NCBI GenBank assembly: GCA_964646205.1
Contig: CAZYAZ010000017.1
Span: forward strand, 10,846 to 74,845
Source: UBA8437 sp964646205
GTDB taxonomy: Bacteria; Planctomycetota; Planctomycetia; Planctomycetales; Planctomycetaceae
Direction: 5' to 3'
Length of the DNA stretch: 64,000 nt
Made by a program: the position numbers and the translations under genes
In this document: one piece after another, positions 8,077 through 16,698 of the stretch
How positions within the stretch are numbered: the stretch's first letter is position 1
How the letters are laid out: each line of letters starts with the position of its first letter
Notes under the pieces: model-generated
Seen by the model: the letters and a program-made list of their open reading frames with translations, nothing else
Databases searched by the model: none
Told to the model about the DNA's origin: nothing

Positions 8077-9413
8077 CTGTCGATGGCAAAGTGGCTGGAA
8101 GCGGCTGTCCAGTGTGGCGGAGTCGTGACGGGTGCGTCTTCGCTGCGGATCACCTGGCCACCGAGTTGGTTGAGTTTTTTGTCGAGCCGCTCGTAGCCCC
8201 GGTCAAGGTGATAAATTCGTCGCACCGTTGTTGTTCCCTCGGCGGCGAGTCCGGCCAGCACCAGGGCTGCACTTGCTCGCAGGTCACTGGCCATCACGTT
8301 GGCACCGCTCAGGCGTGGCACGCCGTGGATCACAGCCGTGGGGCCCTCTCGCACGATCCTTGCTCCCAGGCGTCCCAGTTCGGCGGCGTGCAGGAATCGG
8401 TCGGGAAAGACCTTGTCGGTGATCACGCTGATTCCGTCGGCCCGCGACAGCAGGGCCATCAGTTGAGCCTGCACGTCGGTTGGGATTCCGGGGTAGGGGA
8501 GTGCGGTGAGTGTTGTCGGAGCGAGCACCGCGGGGGCGGTGGTGACAAGGCTGGCCAGCGAGTTGTTGCCGGTGGATGTTTCGATCCTGACACCGGTCTG
8601 TTCCAGCACCTCGCGTACAGCGACGAGGTGATCGGGACGAACCGGAGCGATTTCAACATGTCCACCGGTGATCGCTGCGGCGATCATCAGAGTGGCGGCT
8701 TCGATCCGGTCGGGAATCACACGGTGTGTGGCGGCGCCGAGTTGGCTGACGCCGTCGATTTCGATTCGTGGTGTCCCCAGTCCTTGGATGCGGGCTCCCA
8801 TTTTTCGGAGACATTCTCCCAGGTCGACCACTTCCGGTTCGCAGGCAGCCGCCTCGATCACCGTGCGTCCCTCGGCCAGGGTGGCGGCGGACATCAGGTT
8901 GCAGGTGCCGGTGACGGTGCTGCCACATGGGCCGCCCAGAAAAATCGATGCCCCGCGAAGCCGTTCGGCCGTGGCGATCACGTATCCCTGTTGGACACGA
9001 ATGTCGGCCCCCAGCGCCGCGAGTCCCTTGAGGTGCAGGTCGATCGGGCGGTGGCCGATGTTGCACCCACCCGGTAGCGAGACCCGGGCACGGCCACGCC
9101 GGGCCAGCAGAGGGCCCAGCACGCAAATGCTGGCTCGCATCCGGCGAACCAGGTCATAGTGGGCAACATGTGGTTGCGTGGTCTGAACGCACAGGCGGAG
9201 TTGGCCGTCGTCACCGTGCTGGGAATCGACGCCGAGGGTTTCAAGCAGACGCAGCAAGGAGTGGACATCGACCAGGTCGGGGACCCCCGAGAGGTGCAGG
9301 GGACCATCGGAGGCGAGGACCGCGGCCATGATCGGCAGGGCGGCATTCTTCGACCCACTGATCTCGGCCTGGCCGGTCAGCCGGCGATCGCCATCGATGG
9401 TGAACTTGTCCAT
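8073..9413 (-). CDS. murA: UDP-N-acetylglucosamine 1-carboxyvinyltransferase
   Basis: 446 residues. The enzyme transfers enolpyruvate from PEP to UDP-GlcNAc, the first committed step of peptidoglycan synthesis. Lys22-Asn23 (GSKNAALP), the catalytic-loop Cys117 in LPGGCNIGHRP and the RMRASICVLGPLLAR block are all present. Cys at this position predicts the fosfomycin-sensitive form. I chose the ATG at 9413 because the frame upstream overlaps prmC and does not look like MurA. It matters biologically because planctomycetes were once thought to lack peptidoglycan. It is the last gene of the rpmE-prfA-prmC-murA cluster. Confidence 0.95.
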   Translation of the reverse strand: MDKFTIDGDRRLTGQAEISGSKNAALPIMAAVLASDGPLHLSGVPDLVDVHSLLRLLETLGVDSQHGDDGQLRLCVQTTQPHVAHYDLVRRMRASICVLGPLLARRGRARVSLPGGCNIGHRPIDLHLKGLAALGADIRVQQGYVIATAERLRGASIFLGGPCGSTVTGTCNLMSAATLAEGRTVIEAAACEPEVVDLGECLRKMGARIQGLGTPRIEIDGVSQLGAATHRVIPDRIEAATLMIAAAITGGHVEIAPVRPDHLVAVREVLEQTGVRIETSTGNNSLASLVTTAPAVLAPTTLTALPYPGIPTDVQAQLMALLSRADGISVITDKVFPDRFLHAAELGRLGARIVREGPTAVIHGVPRLSGANVMASDLRASAALVLAGLAAEGTTTVRRIYHLDRGYERLDKKLNQLGGQVIRSEDAPVTTPPHWTAASSHFAIDS

Positions 9414-9468
9414 CCCTGGACGTCTTCCTGTGGCGTGTGGTGAGTGAGTTGCAGGCGACGTGGTTGTG

Positions 9469-10389
9469 TCAGTGGCTTGGCCTGGTTGATGCCACCACGA
9501 CGCGGGCGTTCCCCGCGAGGTCTTCGACAATACGGCCGGGTTGGAAAGCAGGTTGTTCGGCGAACAGTTCCAGCACTCCGGTGGACTGTTCCGGAGAAAT
9601 CTCGCACAACAGGCTGCCTCCTGGTACGAGGTGGTCGGGGGCGGCGGCCAGCAGGCGGCGGATGATATCGAGTCCATCGGCACCACCATCCAGGGCGGTG
9701 TGCGGTTCGTGGTCGCGGATGTCTGGCGGGAGTTGGCTGAGTTCAGCCGAGGTGACGTACGGTGGATTGCTGGCTATGAAATGGAAGCGGGCGGCGGGGT
9801 CCACCGCGTCGAACAGGTCCCCGTCGAGGAATGTCATTCGACTGGACACGTCGTGAGAGTCCGCGTTTGCTTTTGCGACAGCCAGGGCCTCGGGACTGAT
9901 GTCGACGGCCGTCAGGCGAGCATTGGGCAGTTGCGTGGCCAGCGTGATCGCGATACAGCCGCTGCCTGTTCCGACATCCAGGATGGTCGAAGGATTCGGC
10001 TGTTCACGAGCGAGGTCGAGCAATTCGACGACCAGCGTTTCGGTATCCGGGCGGGGAACCAGGGTGTGTGCGTTGACGGCGAAGTCGATGCCGAAGAATT
10101 CGCGGTGTCCGACGAGATAGGCGACCGGTTCGTGATTGGCTCGCCTTTTGACAAGATCCCTCATCACCGTCCGTTGTTCGGCGGTGAGTTCCTGGTCGTA
10201 CTGCGTGTAGAGTTCGATTCGCTGGCATCCCCGCGACTGGGCCAACAGGATCTCGGCGTCAAGGCGTGGCGACTGGCTGTCGTTTTCAGCCAGGTGTCCG
10301 GTGGTCCAGTCGAGAACGGCCTGGACGGTCCAGCGTGTGATCGGGTTCGAACCCGGTGCCCGGGAGTCCGGTTGGGGGATGGCGTTCAT
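9469..10389 (-). CDS. prmC: Peptide chain release factor N5-glutamine methyltransferase
   Basis: 306 residues. The enzyme methylates the GGQ glutamine of release factors, using SAM. The N-terminal helical domain (about 20-100) contains the HREFFG and VPRPDTE blocks. The Rossmann methyltransferase domain has LDVGTGSGCIAI (137-148) and the diagnostic NPPY (208-211). The ATG overlaps the prfA stop by 4 bp, so enzyme and substrate are translationally coupled, a common arrangement in bacteria. Confidence 0.95.
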   Translation of the reverse strand: MNAIPQPDSRAPGSNPITRWTVQAVLDWTTGHLAENDSQSPRLDAEILLAQSRGCQRIELYTQYDQELTAEQRTVMRDLVKRRANHEPVAYLVGHREFFGIDFAVNAHTLVPRPDTETLVVELLDLAREQPNPSTILDVGTGSGCIAITLATQLPNARLTAVDISPEALAVAKANADSHDVSSRMTFLDGDLFDAVDPAARFHFIASNPPYVTSAELSQLPPDIRDHEPHTALDGGADGLDIIRRLLAAAPDHLVPGGSLLCEISPEQSTGVLELFAEQPAFQPGRIVEDLAGNARVVVASTRPSH

Positions 10390-11462
10390 GCGTCGGGATT
10401 GCCTCCCAGTCGTTCCTGTCGGTCGTGGTCCAGGAGTGCGTCGACCATCTCGTCGAGCTGTCCCTGCATGATCTGGTCGAGCTTGTAGAGGGTGAGCCCG
10501 ATCCGATGGTCGGTCAGGCGATTCTGCGGGAAGTTGTACGTGCGGATTCGCTGGCTACGGTCTCCGGTGCCGATCAGGCTGCGGCGCTGGTCAGCCCGTT
10601 CCTGGTGAGCTTTTTGCTGTTGCGCCTCGAGCAGTCGGCTGCGGAGCACTCGCATCGCCTTGGATCGGTTCTTGTGTTGGCTCTTCTCGTCCTGGCACTG
10701 CACAACGGTGTTGGTTGGGAGGTGGGTGATCCGAATGGCACTGGCGGTCTTGTTGACCTTTTGACCGCCCGGGCCACTGGCGAAGAAGGTGTCGACACGA
10801 AGATCGTCGGAGTTGATTTCGATTTCGACATCGTTGGCTTCGGGGAGCACCGCGACAGTGGCGGCGGAAGTGTGAATGCGTCCCTGGGTTTCGGTTTCCG
10901 GAACGCGCTGGACGCGGTGCCCGCCACTTTCGAACTGAAGTTGCAGGAAAGCGCCGTCTCCGGCGATCGAGATCGTGACGTCCTTGAATCCACCAAGTTC
11001 TGTGGGCGAGCAGTCGATCAACTCGGCCTTCCACCCGCGGCGTTCCACAAGCCGTTGATACATTTCAAAGAGATCTCTCGCGAACAAGGCCGCCTCATCT
11101 CCCCCGGTCCCGGCCCGGATTTCCATGATCAGGCTGCCACGAGAGATGGCGTCCCCGGTAGCGACAAGATCCTCCAGAGCAGTCAGCTTCGTTTCTCGAT
11201 CGCCGAGCAGCGTGTCCAGTTCGTCCTGGGCGTAGGCTTTCAGTTCGGCGTCTTCTTCCTCGTCGATCAACTCACGCGCCGTGGCAATATTGGACTCGAG
11301 TTCGTTGAACTCCCGGACCGGCAAGGCGACCTTGGCCAGGCTGCCATATTCCCGTTGAAACGCGACCATCCGGTTGGTGTCGGACAGAACGTCGGGATCG
11401 ACCAGGAGCTTCTCGAGCTCCTCGTAGCGAGCCAGCTTGGCCTGAAGCGAGGGGAACAACAT
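10386..11462 (-). CDS. prfA: Peptide chain release factor 1
   Basis: 358 residues. It recognises UAA and UAG and triggers peptidyl-tRNA hydrolysis. The codon-recognition tripeptide is P-E-T at 188-190 (RVPETETQGRIHTSA), which marks RF1 rather than RF2. The catalytic GGQ is at 232-234 within SGPGGQKVNK. Length and domain order are standard. It is followed by prmC with a 4-bp overlap and preceded by rpmE with a gap of about 100 bp. Confidence 0.96.
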   Translation of the reverse strand: MLFPSLQAKLARYEELEKLLVDPDVLSDTNRMVAFQREYGSLAKVALPVREFNELESNIATARELIDEEEDAELKAYAQDELDTLLGDRETKLTALEDLVATGDAISRGSLIMEIRAGTGGDEAALFARDLFEMYQRLVERRGWKAELIDCSPTELGGFKDVTISIAGDGAFLQLQFESGGHRVQRVPETETQGRIHTSAATVAVLPEANDVEIEINSDDLRVDTFFASGPGGQKVNKTASAIRITHLPTNTVVQCQDEKSQHKNRSKAMRVLRSRLLEAQQQKAHQERADQRRSLIGTGDRSQRIRTYNFPQNRLTDHRIGLTLYKLDQIMQGQLDEMVDALLDHDRQERLGGNPDA

Positions 11463-11561
11463 CAGCGATCATCCCTGTATCGCCGAACTCAAAAGCGTGC
11501 TGTTCGTGATGCCCGTTTCACCAGGTGTGGAACGAACTGTCGCCGAGCACGACCGGCGACA

Positions 11562-11837
11562 CTATTCCTCGACCGCAGCTTCGGTTTCGGCTGCAGCCTC
11601 GGTCTCGGCTTCCGTGTCGGCCGATGTGTCGGCTTTCTTGCCCCAGTTGTACTTCTTCTGGAACTTCTCGACGCGCCCGGCGCTGTCAACGTATTTCATC
11701 TGCCCGGTGTAGAACGGGTGGCAGACGCTGCAAATTTCAACGTTGAGTTTCTCGACGGTACTGCGAGTGGAAAACGAGTGACCACAACCGCACGTGACCG
11801 CGGTGTCCATGTAATCGGGATGAATGCCCTTCTGCAT
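11562..11837 (-). CDS. rpmE: 50S ribosomal protein L31 with acidic C-terminal tail
   Basis: 91 residues. MQKGIHPDY is the classic L31 start. The zinc-binding form is indicated by Cys16/Cys18 (CGC) and Cys36/Cys39 (CSVC). The core ends near KKYNWGKK, and an Ala/Glu/Thr-rich acidic tail of about 22 residues follows. L31 bridges the two ribosomal subunits and can serve as a zinc store. It is the first gene of the release-factor cluster. Confidence 0.95.
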   Translation of the reverse strand: MQKGIHPDYMDTAVTCGCGHSFSTRSTVEKLNVEICSVCHPFYTGQMKYVDSAGRVEKFQKKYNWGKKADTSADTEAETEAAAETEAAVEE

Positions 11838-11885
11838 GGTCTTACCTGCCGAAAAGAAAACTCATGGTTGAACGTCCAAGAAGCC

Positions 11886-11914
11886 AGTGTAGGGGGGGAT
11901 TGGAGACGCGACAA
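11886..11914 (-). promoter_or_regulatory. Putative promoter of rpmE-prfA-prmC-murA
   Basis: On the minus strand TTGTCG and TACACT are separated by 17 bp, about 50 nt before the rpmE ATG. Confidence 0.4.
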
Positions 11915-11940
11915 GGTCGAACCGCGGACCGGTTTGCTGA

Positions 11941-14900
11941 TCATTTCTTCTGGGGAACGGGTGTCTTGAGGCTCGACAGGAATGCGGTCAGATCGGCCAC
12001 TTGCTGGGCCGTCATATCGCGGACCAGCAGGTCGGGCATCAGCGACTTCTGCTGAGCGGCCAGTACGTCGACGTCGTCGGCGGCGATCCGAGTCAGCTTG
12101 TCCTTGGCATCCTTGAGGACCACTTGCTTGTCGTCCTTGGAGACCAGCAGCCCGGTGAAGACACGGCCCTGGACGGTTTCGACGACGTAGGTCAACCATT
12201 TCGGTTCGATCTTCTTTGACGGTTGCAGGATGCTCTCCAGGATCTGGGCTCGCGTGAATTTCTTTCCCACACCGCTGAGATCGGGGCCAACCTCCTTGCC
12301 CTGGCCGGTGATCTTGTGGCAGTTGCGGCATTGCACCCCGTCGGTTTTGAAGAACACGTTACGTCCGCGGGCAATATCTCCCGGCAGTGCGAGGATCTGG
12401 GCCGGCTTGATGATGGTGCCCAGTCGCTTGACGCGTTTTTCCTCGGGCAGGTACCGCTCGAAAAGGTCTCTCACCGTTGCCGAAGCGTGTGCCGTGGCCG
12501 ACCGGATGACCTGTGAACGGGTCGCCTGATCGAGTTCGGACCCGGTGGTGGCGTGCAACAGCCGAATGGAACCCGGGGTTGTTTTCAACAGCGAGTCAAT
12601 TTGTGCAGCACGGTTGGCCGCACTGGCAGTGGACTTCAGGGTCTTCATTGCCACCGCCGTGTTGCCTCGTGATCGGGCGATGTTGGGTTCGGGTGATGCC
12701 GAGGGCAGGCTGGCGATCCAGTCGTGGATCAGGCGTGTTCCAACCGGGTCGACGACCGAAGATCCGATCCGCGGCATGCGACCGGCTCCCAGCTTTGACA
12801 TGCGGAAGAACAGCACGCTGCGGTAGGGGTCGCCCGCTGCGAGGACCTTGCCAGCGGCCATGCCGAAGGTTCCTTGCCCGGGACGCACGCCGAGAGCGCC
12901 TGTTTCTGCCAGGTCGAGCGTGTCCAGGAGTTGGAAACGGGCGTTTCCACCGCCCCATTTGCGGTGGCAGTGTGAGCAGTTGGCATGCAGGTACGATCGG
13001 GCACGACGGTCGAGGTCGTTTTTCTTGGCGCGGTAGTCGACCAGCCGGGGCAGGGAACTGGTTGGGGCGGGCAATCGCTTGGTGAAGCATCCCAGCCTGT
13101 CCAGCAGGTCAATTTGATTGAGGCTCTGGTCACCGTAGTCGTGATCGCGGTTCATCTGGTGGGTGGTGACGCCGAGCACATACTTGGCCGCCATGTTGTG
13201 ACAGACCGTGCATTCGGTTCGGCTGGGGAAGTGCCATGTCTGTTGGCGAACTCCACCGGGGGCCTGGCGGTCGGTAATCTGGAACACCCGGTCCCGGCCC
13301 TGTGGGTCCAGCAGCAGTTCGGCCTCGGTCTGTTCGTCGTTCCAGACGTAGGTGTAACCCTGCCAGTACTGGTCGCCGTTGGATTCGTCGCCCGACAATC
13401 GTTCGTGATGCAAGATGCGGGTTTCAATGCGCCGCCGACTTCCGGGTTGGCCAGCCTCGGTTTCCAGGAAGATGGTTTCGACGATCACGGTGCCGTTGGG
13501 GAATTTCCATCCCGGTGGGGAGCCAGGGGCCGGCTGCGGGTAGGTCAGCGTCTCGAATTCCATCTTCGAGTCGTTTGGCAGTGCCAGGAACCTCTGCTTG
13601 GTTGCCCCGTCGGCCCACTGGGGGGCGATCACGTCGTAGGGGATCAGTCCAGCCGCCGGTGTGAGCGTCTTGACGGAGTCGAACAGTCCCGTTGCCGAGA
13701 GTGTGGTGGGAAAGTTGCTCTTTTGGCCGGTGTTGGGGTTGGGCACCAGTTCATGGATGCGGCCACTGACGTGATCGAGCAGGTAGAGCTCTCCCTGGCT
13801 GTCCTGGCCGAAGCCGACCAGTCGCATGCTCGAATCGACCAGTTCTGATGCTGAGACCAGTTTTTGATTCTTGCGGTCGTATCTCAGTTGCCAGATCCGC
13901 CCGGTGTCGTAGTCGCCGTAGACATAGGCGCCGCGGAGCTTGGCGAGCTTTTTGCCGTGGTACACGAAACCACCGGTGATCGAACGGAAGTTGGCGTGAT
14001 CGTGTTCGATGATCGGAGGGATGATCGCCGTGGGGCCACGGGGCCGTTCGGGTTCGAACGGGTGAGTTCCCTCGGTGATGCTCCAGCCGTAATTGCCACC
14101 CCGTTCGATGCGGAAGACCATTTCCCAGAGATCCTGGCCGATGTTGCCGGTCCAGAGGTCTCCGGTGGCGGTGTCAAAACTCATCTTCCACGGCTGCCGG
14201 AGTCCGTAGGCCCAGATTTCCGGGCGTGCCCCCTTGGTGGCCAGGAACGGGTTGTCCCTGGGCACCGTGTAGGGCAGTTTCTCGCCGGGATGGTCCACGT
14301 CGATCCGAAGAATGGCTCCGGAGAGGTTGGTGAGATCCTGTCCGGTGAGATAAAGGTCGGCGATGCCGCTGCTGTCGCCTGTGGCGATGTAGAGATAGCC
14401 GTCGGGGCCGAATTGCAGGCAACCGCCGTTGTGCCCCCCGGAGGGCCATTCGAAGAGGATCTGTTCACTCTTGGGATCGCACCGTGGAGGCTCTCCTGGC
14501 AGGACCCGGAAACGTGACAGGCGGCTCCCCTTGGGAAGTTCTTCGGTGTTGGACGTGACGATCGTGGCGTACGCGTAACGGACCTTCGGGTACTTGGGAT
14601 GCAGTGCGAAACCATAGGCCGAGAGGGTCTTGGGCTTGGTGCGACCGAGCACCTCGTTGGCGTCGAGAATCAGGTCGGGCTTGGTCGTCTTGCGATCGAG
14701 CGGCACCGAGAAGATTCGGCCGAAGCGTTCGACGACCAGCAGCCGGTTGATGCCGGCCGCGTAGTTCATGTCCAACGGTTCGTCGAAGGTGAGGTCCGGA
14801 AAGGCAACACGGGTGACGTAGGGGCTGGGGGGATCGGGAGATCCCTTGACCCGTGAAGTCGTCCAGGCGACGCGTGCCTTCGTGCTGAAGTTGGAGGGAT

Positions 14901-14982
14901 CCGCGGCTGGTGACCGCGTCGTGATGCAGGCCAAAACGGCAACAAGCAGTGTTCGGCACAGTGGATTGTTCAAGACGGTCAC
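11941..14982 (-). CDS. Exported PQQ-type sugar dehydrogenase / multi-cytochrome c fusion
   Basis: 1013 residues from a GTG with an AGGAG site 7 nt away, then a signal peptide (LLVAVLACITTRSPAA). The N-terminal half is a soluble glucose/sorbosone dehydrogenase-type propeller (SGGHNGGCLQFGPDGYLYIATGDSSG, GGNYGWSITEGTHPFEP). The middle domain has two heme-type motifs: CTVCH near 13205 and CSHCH near 12970. The C-terminal planctomycete-type cytochrome has CRNCH near 12320 (GRNVFFKTDGVQCRNCHKITGQG). It probably oxidises a sugar-like substrate in the periplasm and passes electrons through its own hemes. It is divergent from a DUF1501 gene. Confidence 0.85.
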   Translation of the reverse strand: MTVLNNPLCRTLLVAVLACITTRSPAADPSNFSTKARVAWTTSRVKGSPDPPSPYVTRVAFPDLTFDEPLDMNYAAGINRLLVVERFGRIFSVPLDRKTTKPDLILDANEVLGRTKPKTLSAYGFALHPKYPKVRYAYATIVTSNTEELPKGSRLSRFRVLPGEPPRCDPKSEQILFEWPSGGHNGGCLQFGPDGYLYIATGDSSGIADLYLTGQDLTNLSGAILRIDVDHPGEKLPYTVPRDNPFLATKGARPEIWAYGLRQPWKMSFDTATGDLWTGNIGQDLWEMVFRIERGGNYGWSITEGTHPFEPERPRGPTAIIPPIIEHDHANFRSITGGFVYHGKKLAKLRGAYVYGDYDTGRIWQLRYDRKNQKLVSASELVDSSMRLVGFGQDSQGELYLLDHVSGRIHELVPNPNTGQKSNFPTTLSATGLFDSVKTLTPAAGLIPYDVIAPQWADGATKQRFLALPNDSKMEFETLTYPQPAPGSPPGWKFPNGTVIVETIFLETEAGQPGSRRRIETRILHHERLSGDESNGDQYWQGYTYVWNDEQTEAELLLDPQGRDRVFQITDRQAPGGVRQQTWHFPSRTECTVCHNMAAKYVLGVTTHQMNRDHDYGDQSLNQIDLLDRLGCFTKRLPAPTSSLPRLVDYRAKKNDLDRRARSYLHANCSHCHRKWGGGNARFQLLDTLDLAETGALGVRPGQGTFGMAAGKVLAAGDPYRSVLFFRMSKLGAGRMPRIGSSVVDPVGTRLIHDWIASLPSASPEPNIARSRGNTAVAMKTLKSTASAANRAAQIDSLLKTTPGSIRLLHATTGSELDQATRSQVIRSATAHASATVRDLFERYLPEEKRVKRLGTIIKPAQILALPGDIARGRNVFFKTDGVQCRNCHKITGQGKEVGPDLSGVGKKFTRAQILESILQPSKKIEPKWLTYVVETVQGRVFTGLLVSKDDKQVVLKDAKDKLTRIAADDVDVLAAQQKSLMPDLLVRDMTAQQVADLTAFLSSLKTPVPQKK

Positions 14983-15116
14983 GGATGAACTCCTGCGGAA
15001 GCGATTCAGGGGCAGGCGTTCAGCATACCGTCTGTAAATCACGACAACCACGACAACCGTGTCGGTGTTTGGTCGAGCGGTCACTGCGGCAGGGGGGATA
15101 AGAATATCAATGAACC

Positions 15117-15146
15117 TTGATCCGACGAATCGCCGATCAGTAGAAT
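15117..15146 (+). promoter_or_regulatory. Putative promoter of DUF1501 gene
   Basis: TTGATC and TAGAAT are separated by 18 bp, about 50 nt before the chosen ATG. The -10 context GTAGAATCA recurs at 23211-23219, before another DUF1501 gene. Confidence 0.5.
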
Positions 15147-15196
15147 CACGGGACGAGGATCAGGTTGCAGTCGATCGCATGGAAAGAGAGTGTGGC

Positions 15197-16573
15197 ATGA
15201 CGCCGGACCGAGCCAACCAGATGTTGTCGATGCAACGGCGTGGCTTCCTGAAATCGGGACTGGCGGCCGGTGGCCTGACGGGGCTCGGCCTGTCCCTGAG
15301 TGACCTGCTGTCGGTTCGCGCGGCGGCTGCGCCGGCGAGAACCTCCGGCCAGGCCAAGTCCTGCATCCTGCTGTACATGACCGGAGGACCGGCCCAGCAG
15401 GAGACCTTCGACATGAAGCCGAAGGCCAACCAGGGGTATCGTGGCGATTTCAATCCGATCGAGACGAGCGTGCCGGGAGTCGAGGTGTGTGAACACCTGC
15501 CGATGCTGGCACGGCAAGCCCACAATTATTCGGTCATTCGCTCGACCTATCACAACAGCAACACACACGGGATCGGCGTTCACTACAACATGACCGGTCT
15601 GAAGAACGCCCCACGGACCCGGGGCGAGCCCCAGATGGATCGCGTGGATCCGCCGTGTGTTGGCGGCGTGGTTCGACAGTTGCGGGGAGATCGCAACGGG
15701 TTGCCGGCATCAGTGCATCTGCCAGTCCGCATCGGTGATCAGAACAATTTCCAGTGGGGCGGCCAGCACGCCGGATTCCTCGGGCCGAACTTCGATCCGT
15801 TGATGCTGATTGATGAGTCCTGGAAGCCGGGGACACTTCCCCCGGGCTTTCGCCCTCCCAAGGGAGTTGGAGACCGTCGCCAGGAGAGTCGCCAGAGGTT
15901 GCTGACCCGTGTCGAACGCTCGCGTGTCGAGGTGTCGCCGGCGGAGGCCAATTACGGTCGATTCCAGCAGCAGGCACTGGACATCCTTGGGTCGAATTCG
16001 GCCTGGCGGGCCTTCACGTTCGATGACGAGTCTCCCGAAACGCTGGCCCGTTACGGGGACAACAAGTTTGGCCGCAGTTGCCTGGTGGCACGGCGGCTCG
16101 TCGAGGCGGGCGTGGGGCTGGTGACGGTCCCCTGGATGTACCTGCATTCGACGAAGAATTTTGATACCCACGACAAGCACTTCAAGGTGATGAAGGACCT
16201 GTTGTTGCCGCCGATGGACCGCGCGTTTTCGGCATTGATCGAAGATTTGTCCGAACGCGGGCGGTTGGACGAGACGCTGATTGCCTGGACCGGTGAATTC
16301 GGACGGACTCCGAAGGTCAACAAGAAGGCCGGGCGTGATCACTGGGGACCGGTGTACAGCACGGTGCTGGCCGGCGGAGGAATCCGCGGCGGCCAGGTGT
16401 ATGGTTCCAGCGACAAGATCGCCGGTTACCCGGCCGACAACCCGGTCCACGTCCGAGACTTCATCGCCACCATCTACCACTGCCTGGGGTATGGCTCGGA
16501 CACCCGCGTGGTCGATCCGACCGGTCGGCCGCACTTTGTCGTGCAGGGCACGCCGGTCCACTCGCTGTTCTAG
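15197..16573 (+). CDS. DUF1501 protein, twin-arginine exported
   Basis: 458 residues beginning MTPDRANQML, then a Tat signal (RRGFLKSGLAAGGLTGLGLS). Family hallmarks are CILLYMTGGPAQQETFDMKPKA, VCEHLPMLARQ, LIAWTGEFGRTPK and the AGGGIRGGQVYG block. DUF1501 belongs to the alkaline-phosphatase/sulfatase-like superfamily; its reaction is not established. In planctomycetes it is typically paired with cytochrome-containing proteins, as here with the divergent PQQ/cytochrome gene. The start at 15197 has GAGAG 6 nt upstream; ATGs at 15179 and 15230 are alternatives. Confidence 0.85.
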   Translation: MTPDRANQMLSMQRRGFLKSGLAAGGLTGLGLSLSDLLSVRAAAAPARTSGQAKSCILLYMTGGPAQQETFDMKPKANQGYRGDFNPIETSVPGVEVCEHLPMLARQAHNYSVIRSTYHNSNTHGIGVHYNMTGLKNAPRTRGEPQMDRVDPPCVGGVVRQLRGDRNGLPASVHLPVRIGDQNNFQWGGQHAGFLGPNFDPLMLIDESWKPGTLPPGFRPPKGVGDRRQESRQRLLTRVERSRVEVSPAEANYGRFQQQALDILGSNSAWRAFTFDDESPETLARYGDNKFGRSCLVARRLVEAGVGLVTVPWMYLHSTKNFDTHDKHFKVMKDLLLPPMDRAFSALIEDLSERGRLDETLIAWTGEFGRTPKVNKKAGRDHWGPVYSTVLAGGGIRGGQVYGSSDKIAGYPADNPVHVRDFIATIYHCLGYGSDTRVVDPTGRPHFVVQGTPVHSLF

Positions 16574-16698
16574 GACCGACGGCCCGTTGTCCGCTGGTCA
16601 ACCTCTCGTGTCTCGCTTTCGCCGTGCGCTGTCGCGTGGCACAATCGGCAGAACGACACGACGAGTGCACGAAACCGGTAGAACGGGACGGATGACCC

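Noticed and set aside
9414..9689. N-terminal extension of MurA
   Set aside because: It overlaps prmC in another frame and does not resemble MurA; the MurA fold begins at MDKFTIDG.
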